A stretch of 64,000 nucleotides of DNA from assembly GCF_013409785.1 (NCBI RefSeq), contig NZ_JACCBV010000001.1:1054001-1118000 (forward strand). The letters are read 5' to 3'. Shown here one piece after another: positions 17,201 through 26,820 of the stretch. The position numbers and the translations under genes are program-made. The stretch comes from Microbacterium immunditiarum. Lineage in GTDB: Bacteria; Actinomycetota; Actinomycetes; Actinomycetales; Microbacteriaceae. Under the pieces are notes generated by a model. That model was not told the DNA's origin. It saw only the letters and a program-made list of their open reading frames with translations, and did no database searches. Within the stretch, counting starts at the first letter, position 1. Each line of letters starts with the position of its first letter.

Positions 17201-18327
17201 GTGACGTGGGTCCGGCTACGCGGACGGTCGTGTTCGCGCCCGACAGCTTCAAGCGCTCGATCACGGCGTCGGGTGCGGCGTCCGCGCTCGCGGAAGGGTG
17301 GGCTTCCGAGCGGCCCGACGACCGGCTCGTGCTGCGTCCCGTCGCCGACGGCGGCGAGGGCACGCTCGACGCGTTCGCCACCGCGGTCCCGGGCGCTCGC
17401 CGCATGCCCGTCACCGTGACGGGGCCGGATGGAGAGCCCACGGATGCCGCGTGGCTCCTGCTTCCCCCGACGGCGGACGAGCCGTGGGGCGTGGGTGTCG
17501 TGGAGCTCGCCTCGACGTCGGGCATCGAGCTGCTGGGCGATCGGCGCGTGCCGTGGGACGCCGGCACGACCGGGTTCGGCGAGGCGATCGCGTCGGCGCT
17601 CGACCACGGGGTGTCGCGGCTCGTCCTCGGCATCGGGTCGAGCGCGTCGACGGACGGCGGGACGGGAATGCTGACGGCGCTCGGGGCGCGATTCACGGAT
17701 GCCGCAACGGACCCCGTCGCGCGTGGCGCGCGGGGCCTCGGGGCTCTCGCGCGGGCCGACCTGAGCGGACTCCGACCCCTCCCGCCCGGTGGGGCGACCG
17801 TGCTGACCGACGTGACGAACCCGCTCCTCGGCGCCTCGGGTGCGGCGGCGGTCTTCGGGCCGCAGAAGGGACTCGACGCGTCGGGGGTCGCGCTCGCCGA
17901 TGAAGGACTCGCGAGTCTCGCGGCGCTGCTTCCCGCAGACCCCGCGACGCCGGGCGCCGGCGCAGCGGGAGGAGCGGGCTTCGCGCTGCTCGCGTGGGGG
18001 GCACAGCTCGTGCCGGGTGCGAGCGCGGTGGCCGAGCTCGTCGACCTGCCGGCGGCGATCGCCGAGTCGGCGGTGGTGGTGACGGGGGAGGGATCCTTCG
18101 ACGCGCAGTCCGCCGCCGGCAAGGCGCCCGCCCACGTCGCGGCGCTCGCGGCAGGGGCGGGGGTACCGGTGGCTCTCGTCGCGGGGCGGATCGCCGAGGC
18201 ATCCGATGTCTCCGCCTTCGTGGCGGCCGTCTCGCTCACCGACCTCGCAGGATCGACGGATGCCGCGCTCAACGAGCCCGCGCAGTGGCTGCGTCTGGCG
18301 GGCGCGACGCTCGCGCGGCGGTTGTGA
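17197..18327 (+). CDS. Glycerate kinase
   Basis: The protein has 376 residues, the typical length of class-II glycerate kinases (GlxK/GarK). The start region VVFAPDSFKRSITA and the later VADGGEGTLDA, GIGSSASTDGGTGML and VTGEGSFDAQS blocks are all family-typical. It phosphorylates D-glycerate with ATP, feeding it into glycolysis. GTG 17197 overlaps the preceding stop (GTGA), and no better start exists. Coupling to a secreted amidohydrolase-like gene is odd and may simply reflect operon packing. Tartronate semialdehyde reductase-type enzymes make glycerate, and one such dehydrogenase family member is encoded at 8.3-9.2 kb. Confidence 0.93.
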   Translation: MSDVGPATRTVVFAPDSFKRSITASGAASALAEGWASERPDDRLVLRPVADGGEGTLDAFATAVPGARRMPVTVTGPDGEPTDAAWLLLPPTADEPWGVGVVELASTSGIELLGDRRVPWDAGTTGFGEAIASALDHGVSRLVLGIGSSASTDGGTGMLTALGARFTDAATDPVARGARGLGALARADLSGLRPLPPGGATVLTDVTNPLLGASGAAAVFGPQKGLDASGVALADEGLASLAALLPADPATPGAGAAGGAGFALLAWGAQLVPGASAVAELVDLPAAIAESAVVVTGEGSFDAQSAAGKAPAHVAALAAGAGVPVALVAGRIAEASDVSAFVAAVSLTDLAGSTDAALNEPAQWLRLAGATLARRL

Positions 18328-18339
18328 GTCGCGGACGCG

Positions 18340-19317
18340 TCAGCGCGCGGTGCGGCGGGCTTCCCACCCCGAGCGCACCATGTCGTCGACCGTGTGGCGC
18401 ATGCGCCAGTCGAGGTCGCGCGCCGCGAGCTCGCCGGAAGCGACGATGCGGTCGGGGTCGCCAGGGCGGCGCGGGGCGATCTCGGGCGTGAAGTCGATCC
18501 CGGTGACGCGGGCCATCGCGTCCATGATCTGACGCACGGACAGGCCGTCGCCCGAGCCGAGGTTGTACGCGGGTTCGATCGGCTCGCCCGACGCCAGGCG
18601 CTGCGCGGCGACCACGTGGGCGAGGGCGATGTCGTGCACGTGGACGTAATCGCGGACGTTCGTGCCGTCGGGCGTCGCGTAGTCGTCGCCGTTGATGCGT
18701 GGCGTGCGGCCGTCGAGCAGCGCCTCGAACACGAGTGGGAAGAGATTGTGCGGACTCGAGTCGTGAACCTCGGGATCGGCGGAGCCGACGACGTTGAAGT
18801 AGCGCAGCGACGTGTGGCGTAGCGGATGCTCCGACTCCGCCGTCGCGACCGCCTGATCGCGCAGCAGCCACTCGCCGATGAGCTTCGACTCGCCGTACGG
18901 CGACGCGGGGCGCTTCGCCGTGTCTTCGGTCACGAGGTCGACGTCGGGTGTGCCGTAGACGGCGGCGCTCGACGAGAAGACGATGTTCGAGACGTCCGCC
19001 GCCGCCATCGCCTCGAGCACGAGGCGCGTGCCCTCGACGTTCTGCGCGTACGTGTGGAGCGGACGCTGCACCGAGACTCCCGCGTACTTGAAGCCCGCGA
19101 CATGGATCACGCCCTCGACACCGTGCTCGCGCAGCGTGCGCTCGAGCAGCCCGCGATCGAGGATCGTCCCGCGCACGAACGGCACCTCGGCGGGCACGAA
19201 CTCCTCGTGGCCGCTCGAGAGGTCGTCTATGACCACGGGGGACAGTCCCGCGTCGCCGAGAGCGCGCACGATGTGGGCGCCGATGTAGCCGGCGCCGCCG
19301 GTCACGAGCCAGGACAT
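18340..19317 (-). CDS. galE: UDP-glucose 4-epimerase
   Basis: This 325-residue extended SDR has the NAD motif TGGAGYIG (residue 6-13), the substrate region SSSAAVYG, the catalytic YGESK (Tyr about 150, YxxxK) and RYFNVVG. These are standard GalE features. It interconverts UDP-glucose and UDP-galactose for galactose use and cell-wall sugars. ATG 19317 follows GAGGAGGGAC; an upstream in-frame ATG lacks a ribosome site. The gene faces glycerate kinase with only 12 bp between. With pgm nearby it supports nucleotide-sugar metabolism. Confidence 0.93.
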   Translation of the reverse strand: MSWLVTGGAGYIGAHIVRALGDAGLSPVVIDDLSSGHEEFVPAEVPFVRGTILDRGLLERTLREHGVEGVIHVAGFKYAGVSVQRPLHTYAQNVEGTRLVLEAMAAADVSNIVFSSSAAVYGTPDVDLVTEDTAKRPASPYGESKLIGEWLLRDQAVATAESEHPLRHTSLRYFNVVGSADPEVHDSSPHNLFPLVFEALLDGRTPRINGDDYATPDGTNVRDYVHVHDIALAHVVAAQRLASGEPIEPAYNLGSGDGLSVRQIMDAMARVTGIDFTPEIAPRRPGDPDRIVASGELAARDLDWRMRHTVDDMVRSGWEARRTAR

Positions 19318-19506
19318 GTCCCTCCTCAGGGGTCGTGGGCGCGGCATCCGCCGGATCGCCCCGGCCATTCTCGCCGATGCGGCCCGACCCGACGAATGGG
19401 TGCGTCCAGGCGTCTGCCACCTGGTGAAAGTCGAGGCGTCCTCATTGCGCCTTCCGCCCTAGTCTCGCGAGAGAAGCGACAACCCGACCTCGACGAGGAG
19501 GACGAT

Positions 19507-20619
19507 GTGAAGACGCGTGCCGCCGTGCTGTGGGAGTACGGGCAGGACTGGCGCCTCGAGGAGCTCGAGCTCGACGATCCCGGCGAAGGCGAGGTGCTCG
19601 TCAAGCTCGCCGCGACGGGCCTGTGCCAGTCCGACGAGCATGTGCGAACGGGCGAGCTGCCGTTCGACGCGCTTCCCGTGATCGGCGGGCACGAGGGCGC
19701 CGGCGTCATCGAGAAGGTCGGCCCCGGCGTCACGACCCTGGCCGTGGGTGACCACGTGGTGCTGAGCTTCATCCCCGCGTGCGGCCGGTGCGAGTCCTGC
19801 GCCACCGGGCACCAGAACCTGTGCGACGAGGGCGCCGGCATCGGCGTCGGCCTGCAGCGCGACGGCACGTCGCGACACCACGTGAACGGGCACGACGCGC
19901 GGCTCATGTGCATGCTCGGCACCTTCTCGCCGTACACGGTCGTGCGTGAGACGTCGGTCGTGAAGATCCGCGACGACGTGCCGCTCGACAAGGCGGCGCT
20001 GGTCGGATGCGGCGTCACCACCGGCTGGGCGACCGCCGTCTACGCGGCGGGGGTCAAGCCCGGCGACACGGTGGCCGTGCTCGGCATCGGCGGCGTGGGC
20101 GCCAACGCCGTGCAGGGAGCGGCGATGGCTGGAGCGAAGCAGATCCTCGCGATCGACCCGTCCGAGTTCAACCGCGAGGAGGCGCGGAGATTCGGCGCCA
20201 CCCACACCTTCGCGAGTGCCGCTGAGGCGCGCGAGGCGCTGCCCGGGCTCACGTGGGGGCGCATGGCCGACTCCGCCCTCATCACCGTCGACGTCGCGAC
20301 CGGCGAGGTCGTCGGAGACGCGCTCTCGCTCGTCGGAAAGCGCGGCACGGTCGTGCTGACGTCGCTCGCCGACGTCACCGACACCACGATCACCGCTCCG
20401 ATGTTCGAGATCACGGCGTATGAGAAGCGCCTCGTCGGGGCGCTCTTCGGCAGCGCGAACCCGCGCTACGACATACCTCGGCTCCTCGACCTGTACATGG
20501 ACGGCGAGCTGAAGCTCGACGAGCTCGTGACCCGCACGTACGAGTTCGAAGACATCAACCAGGGCTACGTCGACATGCGGGAGCACCGCAACATCCGCGG
20601 CATGGTCCTCTTCGACTGA
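19507..20619 (+). CDS. NDMA-dependent (mycofactocin-type) alcohol dehydrogenase
   Basis: This 370-residue zinc MDR enzyme has the catalytic-zinc residues in GLCQSDEH and GGHEGAG, the structural CGRCESCATGHQNLC cluster (about 92-106), and the NAD motif GIGGVGANAVQG (about 195). The start MKTRAAVL-type sequence, the GLQRDGTSRHH insert and the C-terminal YVDMREHRNIRGMVLF are typical of nicotinoprotein alcohol dehydrogenases. These keep NAD bound and depend on an external acceptor, often mycofactocin in actinobacteria. GTG 19507 follows GAGGAGG. An aldehyde dehydrogenase gene follows 22 bp later, giving an alcohol-to-acid pair. Confidence 0.88.
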   Translation: MKTRAAVLWEYGQDWRLEELELDDPGEGEVLVKLAATGLCQSDEHVRTGELPFDALPVIGGHEGAGVIEKVGPGVTTLAVGDHVVLSFIPACGRCESCATGHQNLCDEGAGIGVGLQRDGTSRHHVNGHDARLMCMLGTFSPYTVVRETSVVKIRDDVPLDKAALVGCGVTTGWATAVYAAGVKPGDTVAVLGIGGVGANAVQGAAMAGAKQILAIDPSEFNREEARRFGATHTFASAAEAREALPGLTWGRMADSALITVDVATGEVVGDALSLVGKRGTVVLTSLADVTDTTITAPMFEITAYEKRLVGALFGSANPRYDIPRLLDLYMDGELKLDELVTRTYEFEDINQGYVDMREHRNIRGMVLFD

Positions 20620-20641
20620 CATTCGACCGACAGGAGATCGC

Positions 20642-22090
20642 ATGGCATTCACCGGACAGCTGTACATCGACGGCGAGTGGACGGCGGGAACGGGCGACGG
20701 CACATTCGAGACGTTCGACCCGTCGACGGGTTCCGTCATCGGGACGGCCGTGGAGGCATCCGCAACCGATGTCGACGCCGCCGTCGATGCGGCCGCGCGC
20801 GCCTTCGCCGACCCCGCGTGGCGCGACATGACGCCCGCCGCACGCGGCAAGCTGCTGTGGCGCATCGCCGACCTCATCGAGCAGCACGCCGATGAGCTCG
20901 GCCAGCTCGAGAGCCGTGACGTCGGCCAGGTGGTCGGGTTCGCGCGCGGCAGCATGGCCGGCGCGGCGGACATGTTCCGCTACTTCGCCGGATGGACGAC
21001 CAAGCTCGACGGCACGGTGAGCTCGATCTCGGTGCCCGGCCACCTGCACTACACGCGCCGCGAGCCGATCGGCGTGTGCGCGCTCATCACGCCGTGGAAC
21101 TTCCCGCTCGCGATCGCGGTGTGGAAGCTCGCGCCCGCGCTCGCGACGGGCAATACGGTCGTGCTCAAGCCGGCCGAGCAGACGCCGCTCACGACGACCC
21201 GCCTCGTCGAGCTCGTCGAAGAGGCTGGCGTGCCGAAGGGTGTGGTCAACCTCGTCACGGGCGGCCCCGAGGTCGGTCAGGCGCTCGTCGACCACCCGCG
21301 CGTCGACAAGGTGTCGTTCACCGGGTCGACCGAGGTCGGACGCTCGATCGTGCGCGCGTCGGCGGGCAACCTCAAGCGCGTGAGCCTCGAGCTCGGCGGC
21401 AAAGCCCCGAGCATCGTGCTCAAGGACGCCGACCTCGACCAGGCCGTCATCGGCAGCATGCTCGGCGGGCTCTTCAACAGCGGACAGGCGTGCGCGGCGT
21501 ACAGCCGGTTCTACGTCGACTCGAGCCGCGTCGACGAGTTCACCGACAGGCTCGGCTCGGCGATGTCGGGCATGAAGCTCGGTCCCGGGCTGTCGCCCGA
21601 CACGCAGCTCGGGCCCCTCGTGTCGCAGGAGCAGCTCTCACGCGTCGAGGGCTACGTGAAGAGCGGACTCGAGCAGGGTGCGGAGGTCGTGCTCGGCGGC
21701 AAGCGCGCGAACGGCGACCTCGCGGCGGGCTTCTTCTTCGAGCCGACGCTCTTCCGCGGCGTCACGCACGACATGACGATCGCGCGGGAGGAGATCTTCG
21801 GCCCGGTGCTGCCCGTGATCTCGTACGACGACCCCGACGAGCTCGTCGCGCAGGCGAACGACACCGACTACGGACTCGTCGCGTGCGTGTGGACGAAGGA
21901 CGTCGCGCTCGGGCACCGGCTCGCCCACGGCATCCGTGCCGGCGAGGTCTACATCAACTCGATGCCGATGCTCGACCCGGCGGCGCCGTGGGGCGGCTTC
22001 AAGGCGAGCGGGTGGGGCCGCGAGATGGCCGCGAACGCGCTCGACGCCTACACCGAGACGAAGGGCATCTGGGTGAACCTGGGCGGCTGA
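20642..22090 (+). CDS. Aldehyde dehydrogenase (NAD(P)+)
   Basis: The protein has 482 residues with all ALDH landmarks: TPWNFPLAI (about 155), [19 protein letters not shown], the catalytic Glu in LELGGKAPS (about 257) and the catalytic Cys in NSGQACAAY (about 291). It oxidises aldehydes to carboxylates. ATG 20642 follows ACAGGAGATCGC. It sits immediately behind the NDMA-alcohol dehydrogenase and probably consumes its product. The aldehyde specificity is not evident. Confidence 0.93.
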   Translation: MAFTGQLYIDGEWTAGTGDGTFETFDPSTGSVIGTAVEASATDVDAAVDAAARAFADPAWRDMTPAARGKLLWRIADLIEQHADELGQLESRDVGQVVGFARGSMAGAADMFRYFAGWTTKLDGTVSSISVPGHLHYTRREPIGVCALITPWNFPLAIAVWKLAPALATGNTVVLKPAEQTPLTTTRLVELVEEAGVPKGVVNLVTGGPEVGQALVDHPRVDKVSFTGSTEVGRSIVRASAGNLKRVSLELGGKAPSIVLKDADLDQAVIGSMLGGLFNSGQACAAYSRFYVDSSRVDEFTDRLGSAMSGMKLGPGLSPDTQLGPLVSQEQLSRVEGYVKSGLEQGAEVVLGGKRANGDLAAGFFFEPTLFRGVTHDMTIAREEIFGPVLPVISYDDPDELVAQANDTDYGLVACVWTKDVALGHRLAHGIRAGEVYINSMPMLDPAAPWGGFKASGWGREMAANALDAYTETKGIWVNLGG

Positions 22091-22104
22091 CGAGCGCGCC
22101 CATG

Positions 22105-22110
22105 TAGGTT
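22105..22110 (+). promoter_or_regulatory. -10 box for a leaderless ThuA transcript
   Basis: TAGGTT ends 8 nt before ATG 22119, and there is no ribosome site between. This is the usual actinobacterial layout for a leaderless mRNA. Confidence 0.55.
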
Positions 22111-22118
22111 CGACACGC

Positions 22119-22793
22119 ATGGCCCCGAGCAACTCACCGGACCCGACCGCCGTCATCGCGAGTGGAGGCGGGCGCTACAGCGACCCGCATCACGCGTTCG
22201 CGGTGACCTCGGCGCGCATCGCCGAGACCCTCACCGACGACGGCTGGACGGTCACGGTGTTCGGCGAGCCCGAGTCGGCGCTGATGGCGCTCGAGGGCGC
22301 GGACCTGCTGATCATGAACGCGGGCCCCGGGGAGGGTGAAGGCGAGATCGCGCCGGATGCCGCATCCGGGCTCACCTCCGCGCTCGCGCGCGGGATCGGC
22401 GTGCTCTCGATCCACAGCTCGCTGCATACGCTCGGCGACGTGCCGCTCTGGCGCGAGGCGATCGGCGGCGCGTGGGTGGAGGGGATGTCGTGGCATCCGG
22501 ACATCTCTGACGCAGATGTGCGCATCGTCGACCGCGACCACCCGGTCACGGCACCCGCCGAGGACTTCACCCTCTTCGACGAGCGATACACCGATCTCGT
22601 GATCGACGACCCGGGCATCCGGGTGCTCGCCCTGCACGAGCTCGATGGAGTGCGGCATCCGCTGCTGTGGGTGCGCGAGGCGGGCGCGAGCCGCATCGCC
22701 GTGTCGGCACTCGGTCACACCGAGCGCTCGTACGAGTCGCAAGAGCACCGGATGCTCCTGGCTCGCGCCGCGCTCTGGGCCGCCCGCCGCTGA
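22119..22793 (+). CDS. ThuA-domain (trehalose-utilisation type) protein
   Basis: The 224-residue protein has a class-I-glutamine-amidotransferase-like fold seen in ThuA: an early IASGGGRYSDPHH, ADLLIMNAGPGEG near residue 67, SIHSSLHTLGD (about 105) and a C-terminal ISALGHTERS-like segment. In rhizobia ThuA takes part in oxidation of trehalose-type disaccharides; many homologues have no assigned reaction. It is monocistronic, with a leaderless promoter, and convergent with pgm. Confidence 0.83.
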   Translation: MAPSNSPDPTAVIASGGGRYSDPHHAFAVTSARIAETLTDDGWTVTVFGEPESALMALEGADLLIMNAGPGEGEGEIAPDAASGLTSALARGIGVLSIHSSLHTLGDVPLWREAIGGAWVEGMSWHPDISDADVRIVDRDHPVTAPAEDFTLFDERYTDLVIDDPGIRVLALHELDGVRHPLLWVREAGASRIAVSALGHTERSYESQEHRMLLARAALWAARR

Positions 22794-22801
22794 CAGGGAC
22801 C

Positions 22802-22850
22802 CCCGGTCGCTGAGCGAGCTCGTCGCTACGCTCCTCGCTCAGCGTCCGGG
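22802..22850. repeat. Dispersed palindromic element, copy B (complete hairpin)
   Basis: CCCGGTCGCTGAGCGAG (22802-22818) and CTCGCTCAGCGTCCGGG (22834-22850) pair over 17 bp with one mismatch and a 15-nt loop. It lies between the convergent ThuA and pgm genes, so it may serve as their terminator. It shares its core with copies at 11505, 31911 and 35372. Confidence 0.75.
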
Positions 22851-22854
22851 TGGG

Positions 22855-24498
22855 TCACGCCCCGCCGAGCGCCTCCGACACCACCGCGCGAGCCTCCTCC
22901 TGCACCTGGGCGAGATGCTCGGCACCGCGGAGCGACTCGGCGTAGAGCTTGTACACGTCCTCGGTGCCCGACGGGCGGGCGGCGAACCACGCGTCATCCG
23001 TCACGACCTTGAGGCCGCCGATCGCGGCGCCGTTGCCCGGCGCGTGCGACAGCTTCGCGGTGATCGGCTCGCCCGCGAGCTCTGTCGCGGCGACCGCCTC
23101 CGGCGAGAGCTTCGCCAGCGCCGCCTTCTGCGCGGGCGTCGCCGGGGCGTCGACGCGCTGGTAGGCCGACGATCCGAATTGCGCCTCGAGCTCCGCGTAC
23201 CGCTGCGAGGGCGTCTTGCCCGTGACCGCGAGGATCTCAGACGCGAGCAGGCACAGGATGATCCCGTCTTTGTCGGTTGTCCACACCGAGCCGTCCCGCC
23301 GCAGGAACGAGGCGCCCGCCGACTCCTCGCCGCCGAAAACGACCGACCCGTCGAGCAGCCCCGGCACGAACCACTTGAACCCGACCGGCACCTCGTACAG
23401 CCGGCGCCCGAGCGCCGCGACCACCCGGTCGATGATCATCGACGACACGAGGGTCTTGCCGACCGCGGCATCCGTCGGCCAGCCCGGCCGGTGCGTCACG
23501 AGGTAGTCGATCGCGACCGCGAGGAAGTGGTTCGGGTTCATGAGCCCCGCGTCGGGCGTCACGATGCCGTGCCGGTCTGCGTCGGCGTCGTTGCCCGTGA
23601 GCAGGTCGTAGTCGCCGCGTCGCGCGACGAGCGCGGCCATCGCGTAGGGCGACGACGGATCCATCCGGATCTTCTCGTCCCAGTCGAGCGTCATGAACTT
23701 CCACGTCGGGTCGACGTCGGGGTTCACGACGGTGAGGTCGATCCCGTACAGCTCGGCGATGAGCGCCCAGTAGTCGACGGATGCCCCGCCCAGCGGGTCC
23801 GCGCCGATGCGGATGCCCGACGCGCGGATCGCGTCCATGTCGATCACGTTCGCGAGGTCGCGCACGTACCGGTCGCGGAAGTCGTACTCGCCCAGGGCGT
23901 CCGCGTCGATGTCGGCGAACCTCGTGCGGACGACGCCGTCGAGCCCCGCCGCGATGAGCTCGTTCGCGCGCTGCGCGATCCAGCTCGTGGCGTCGACGTC
24001 GGCCGGCCCGCCGTCCGGCGGGTTGTACTTGAAGCCGCCGTCGCGCGGCGGGTTGTGGCTCGGGGTCACGACGATGCCGTCGGCACGGCCCGGGTCGTCC
24101 GCGGCGCGCCCGCGGTTGTAGGTGAGGATCGCGTGGCTCAGCGCCGGGGTCGGAACCCACGAGTCCCGTGCGTCGACTCGCACGTCCACGCCGTTGCCGA
24201 CGAGCACCTCGATCGCGCTGCGCTCGGCGGGAAGGGACAGCCCGTGGGTGTCGCGCCCGAGGAACAGGGGCCCCGCGATCCCCTGCGAGCGCCGGTACTC
24301 GACGATGGCCTGCGTCGTGGCGAGGATGTGATCCTCGTTGAAGCTCGTCGTGAGGGCGGAGCCGCGGTGACCGCTCGTGCCGAACGCGACGCGCTGGGCC
24401 GGGTTCGAGGCATCCGGTTTGCGGTCGTAATACGCGGCGATGAGCTCGTCGATGTCGATGAGGTCGGATGCTTCGGCTGGCTGTCCTGCGCGAGTCAT
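22855..24498 (-). CDS. pgm: Phosphoglucomutase (alpha-D-glucose phosphate-specific)
   Basis: This 547-residue alpha-phosphohexomutase has the substrate-phosphate start [10 protein letters not shown] (about 42-51), the catalytic phosphoserine loop [11 protein letters not shown] (about 146), the metal loop [10 protein letters not shown] (about 305) and a C-terminal [13 protein letters not shown] phosphate-binding loop. Length and motifs match the actinobacterial Pgm type that interconverts glucose-1-phosphate and glucose-6-phosphate. Together with galE it links UDP-sugars to central metabolism. ATG 24498 follows an AACGC context and has only a weak ribosome site, but it sits at the expected family start. 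Confidence 0.93.
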   Translation of the reverse strand: MTRAGQPAEASDLIDIDELIAAYYDRKPDASNPAQRVAFGTSGHRGSALTTSFNEDHILATTQAIVEYRRSQGIAGPLFLGRDTHGLSLPAERSAIEVLVGNGVDVRVDARDSWVPTPALSHAILTYNRGRAADDPGRADGIVVTPSHNPPRDGGFKYNPPDGGPADVDATSWIAQRANELIAAGLDGVVRTRFADIDADALGEYDFRDRYVRDLANVIDMDAIRASGIRIGADPLGGASVDYWALIAELYGIDLTVVNPDVDPTWKFMTLDWDEKIRMDPSSPYAMAALVARRGDYDLLTGNDADADRHGIVTPDAGLMNPNHFLAVAIDYLVTHRPGWPTDAAVGKTLVSSMIIDRVVAALGRRLYEVPVGFKWFVPGLLDGSVVFGGEESAGASFLRRDGSVWTTDKDGIILCLLASEILAVTGKTPSQRYAELEAQFGSSAYQRVDAPATPAQKAALAKLSPEAVAATELAGEPITAKLSHAPGNGAAIGGLKVVTDDAWFAARPSGTEDVYKLYAESLRGAEHLAQVQEEARAVVSEALGGA

Positions 24499-24588
24499 GC
24501 GTTCAAGTCTGCCGCGCCGCGCGCGTTTCTGTCGCCGGGTTGCGCCGGGGCGTTCGACTCGCGTGCGGGTCGAACGCCCGGACGCTGG

Positions 24589-25557
24589 TCAGTAGCCGAC
24601 GGCGCCGAGCGCGAACTCGATCTGCTCGGGCGTGAACCCTTCGTAGGCCAGTTGATCGTAGAGACCCTGCCGGGAGAAGGACGAGTAGTCGAGATAGGAC
24701 TGTGCCGACTCGGCGGCCTCGGCGTTCCAATCCGCTTCCACGAAGTCGACCGCGAAGGTCGCGTCCTCCTTCGAATACCCCTCGTACTCGAGCTGACCGA
24801 TCAGGCCCGCTCGCGAGAACCCGCTGTATTCCAGATACGACTCCGCGTCCCTGACCGCGTTCTTCTGGGCCAGCGTGAGCACGGGCTCGGGTGCCTCGGC
24901 GGTGACGAAGATCTCGGTTCCGGGGTCCGCCTGGCGGCCCTCCGACAGGGTCTGCGTCAAGACGACCCAGTCGTCGCTTGCGCCTTCTGGCACTGCGAGC
25001 ACGAATCCGGCGTCCTCGACCGCAGCTCGGGCCTCCGCGACGGTCAGGCCGATGAGGCCCGGCACCTGCTCGCGGTCGTCCACGGGTGCGGGTTCCTCGA
25101 CTGGCGGTTCTTCGCGCGAGATCTGCGTGCCGTCCGCGGGCGACAGGTCGTTGCTGAGGCTCGCGGCGATCGCACCGTTCACGGCGCCGATGATGATTCC
25201 GAGCGCCACGATCGCGCCGGTCACGATCCACGCCACCTTCTTGTGCCGGTCGTAGCCTTCGAGCGGACGCCCGTCCTTGTCGCGCGCTGCGCCGGCGAGG
25301 ATCAGGATGAGGTCGATGAGCCACCAGATGCCGAATCCGCCGAACGTGAACAGCTTCAGGAGGCCGGTGCCGACCTTCCCCAGGTAGAACCGGTCGACGC
25401 CGAAGACACCCAGGAAGTAGGAGAGCAGCCACGCGGCGATGAACTGCTTGCCGGGAGGCGCAGGAGCCTGGTACGGGGACGGTGGCGCGGGTGCCGCGTA
25501 CGGCGGCACGGTGTCGGGCGCCGGCACAGCCGGCGGGACAGCGGGATAGCTGTTCAT
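24589..25557 (-). CDS. TM2-PASTA-Ltp surface protein
   Basis: The 322-residue protein is mosaic. A Pro/Ala-rich tail (1-35) is followed by a TM2 domain with two membrane helices (about 38-95; LGVFGVDRFYLGK is the conserved TM2 turn). A further helix (about 108-130), an acidic linker and one PASTA module follow (about 160-222; VPGLIGLTVAEARAAVEDAGF). Two Ltp repeats close it (about 235-322), each with the core SYLxYSxFSRxGLxxQLxYEG. Ltp repeats occur in phage and bacterial surface lipoproteins, and the TP-J34 phage Ltp blocks phage DNA injection. PASTA modules bind peptidoglycan. ATG 25557 has a GAAGGAA site. A cell-envelope role is likely; phage exclusion is speculation. Confidence 0.82.
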   Translation of the reverse strand: MNSYPAVPPAVPAPDTVPPYAAPAPPSPYQAPAPPGKQFIAAWLLSYFLGVFGVDRFYLGKVGTGLLKLFTFGGFGIWWLIDLILILAGAARDKDGRPLEGYDRHKKVAWIVTGAIVALGIIIGAVNGAIAASLSNDLSPADGTQISREEPPVEEPAPVDDREQVPGLIGLTVAEARAAVEDAGFVLAVPEGASDDWVVLTQTLSEGRQADPGTEIFVTAEAPEPVLTLAQKNAVRDAESYLEYSGFSRAGLIGQLEYEGYSKEDATFAVDFVEADWNAEAAESAQSYLDYSSFSRQGLYDQLAYEGFTPEQIEFALGAVGY

Positions 25558-25860
25558 GGACGTTCCTTCAGTGTGATCAGTCATTGGGGAAGGGACCGAG
25601 CGGGCGGATGCTTCCCCCGGCAACCTCGCCCGAGCACGCGACCCCTGCCGCATGCAAGACGTGAGCGGCCGGGCGACTCCCCTTCCGACGTGGTGACCCA
25701 CCGGGTTCAGCCGAGTCGTTCGTACTCCGTCGTCCCGACCGCTGTGCCCATGCTCTCCGCGAATCGAGGGCGCGAACGGGACGAAAGGCCTGTCGATCTC
25801 GCGTCTCGGGGACGCCGTGCGCTGGGCGACCGGGCTTCGGGCCCGACTAGGCTGAACGCC
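25558..25860. other. Divergent intergenic region with leaderless pheA promoter
   Basis: This 303-bp interval separates the TM2-Ltp gene and pheA. The only clear signal is TAGGCT at 25848-25853, seven nt before GTG 25861. With no ribosome site between, pheA is probably transcribed from its start codon as a leaderless mRNA. I see no attenuator-like leader peptide or strong terminator. Confidence 0.55.
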
Positions 25861-26820
25861 GTGACCGACCAGCCCGAGGCTCCCCGTCGCCGCACGTACA
25901 GCTATCTCGGCCCGGCGGGCACCTTCACCGAAGCGGCGCTCGCGCAGGTCGCCGAGGCGCGCGACCAGATCTGGCGGCCCGTGCGCAACGTGGGCGAGGC
26001 GCTCAACGACGTCATCGACGGCACCTCCGACGCGGCGATGATCGCGATCGAGAATTCGGTCGACGGAGGCGTCTCGACCGCGCAGGACGCGCTCGCGACG
26101 GTTCCGGGTCTTCGGATCGTGGGGGAGTACCTCGTCCCCGTCGAGTTCGTGCTCGTCGGTCGCCCCGGCACGCGTCTCGAGGACGTGTCGCTCGTGGCGG
26201 CGCATCCGGTCGCCTACGCGCAATGCCTGCAGTGGCTCACCAGGACCCTGCCCGCCCACGCCCACATTCCCGCCGCGAGCAACGTGGCCAGCGCGGTCGG
26301 GCTGATCGACGACACGAGCGAGGCGGATGCGGCGATCGCCCCTCCCGGTATCCTCGAGCACCACGAGCTCGAGCTCCTCGCGGAGAACATCGGCGACAAC
26401 GCGAACGCCGTGACGCGGTTCGTGCTCGTGGGGCGCACCGTCCCGCCGCCGCCGCCGACGGGCGCCGACAAGACGTCGCTCATCGTGGAGCTGCCCGAGG
26501 ACCGCCCGGGCGCGCTGCTCGAGATGCTCGAGCAGTTCGCGACGCGGGGCATCAACCTGTCGCTGCTGGCCTCGCGGCCGATCGGCGACGCGCTCGGCCG
26601 CTACCGGTTCGTGATCGACGCGGACGGGCACATCCAGGACGAGCGCATGGCCGACGCGCTCCTCGGCCTGCGGCGCTTCAGCCCGAAGGTCGTGTTCCTC
26701 GGGTCGTACCCGCGCGCCGACCGCGTCGTCGTGCACTATCCCGAGCGCTATTCCGACGACGTGTTCGTCGAGGCGCGCGACTGGCTGCGCGGCCTGCTCA
26801 GCGGAGAACCGGAGGTCTGA
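25861..26820 (+). CDS. pheA: Prephenate dehydratase
   Basis: The protein has 319 residues. The N-terminal dehydratase domain begins YLGPAGTFTEAAL, continues with IENSVDGGV and ends with the catalytic NAVTRFVLVGR. A C-terminal ACT domain follows (about 210-290; SLIVELPEDRPGALLEM). It converts prephenate to phenylpyruvate for phenylalanine synthesis. The phenylalanine-binding ESRP motif of the ACT domain reads ASRP here, which may weaken feedback inhibition. GTG 25861 follows a -10 box directly. The stop overlaps the ATG of the next gene (TGATG). Confidence 0.93.
   Translation: MTDQPEAPRRRTYSYLGPAGTFTEAALAQVAEARDQIWRPVRNVGEALNDVIDGTSDAAMIAIENSVDGGVSTAQDALATVPGLRIVGEYLVPVEFVLVGRPGTRLEDVSLVAAHPVAYAQCLQWLTRTLPAHAHIPAASNVASAVGLIDDTSEADAAIAPPGILEHHELELLAENIGDNANAVTRFVLVGRTVPPPPPTGADKTSLIVELPEDRPGALLEMLEQFATRGINLSLLASRPIGDALGRYRFVIDADGHIQDERMADALLGLRRFSPKVVFLGSYPRADRVVVHYPERYSDDVFVEARDWLRGLLSGEPEV

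Noticed and set aside
22645..25860. Upstream extension of the pheA frame by over 1000 codons
   Set aside because: The extension is antisense to pgm and the TM2-Ltp gene and has no domain; GTG 25861 with its -10 box is the true start.
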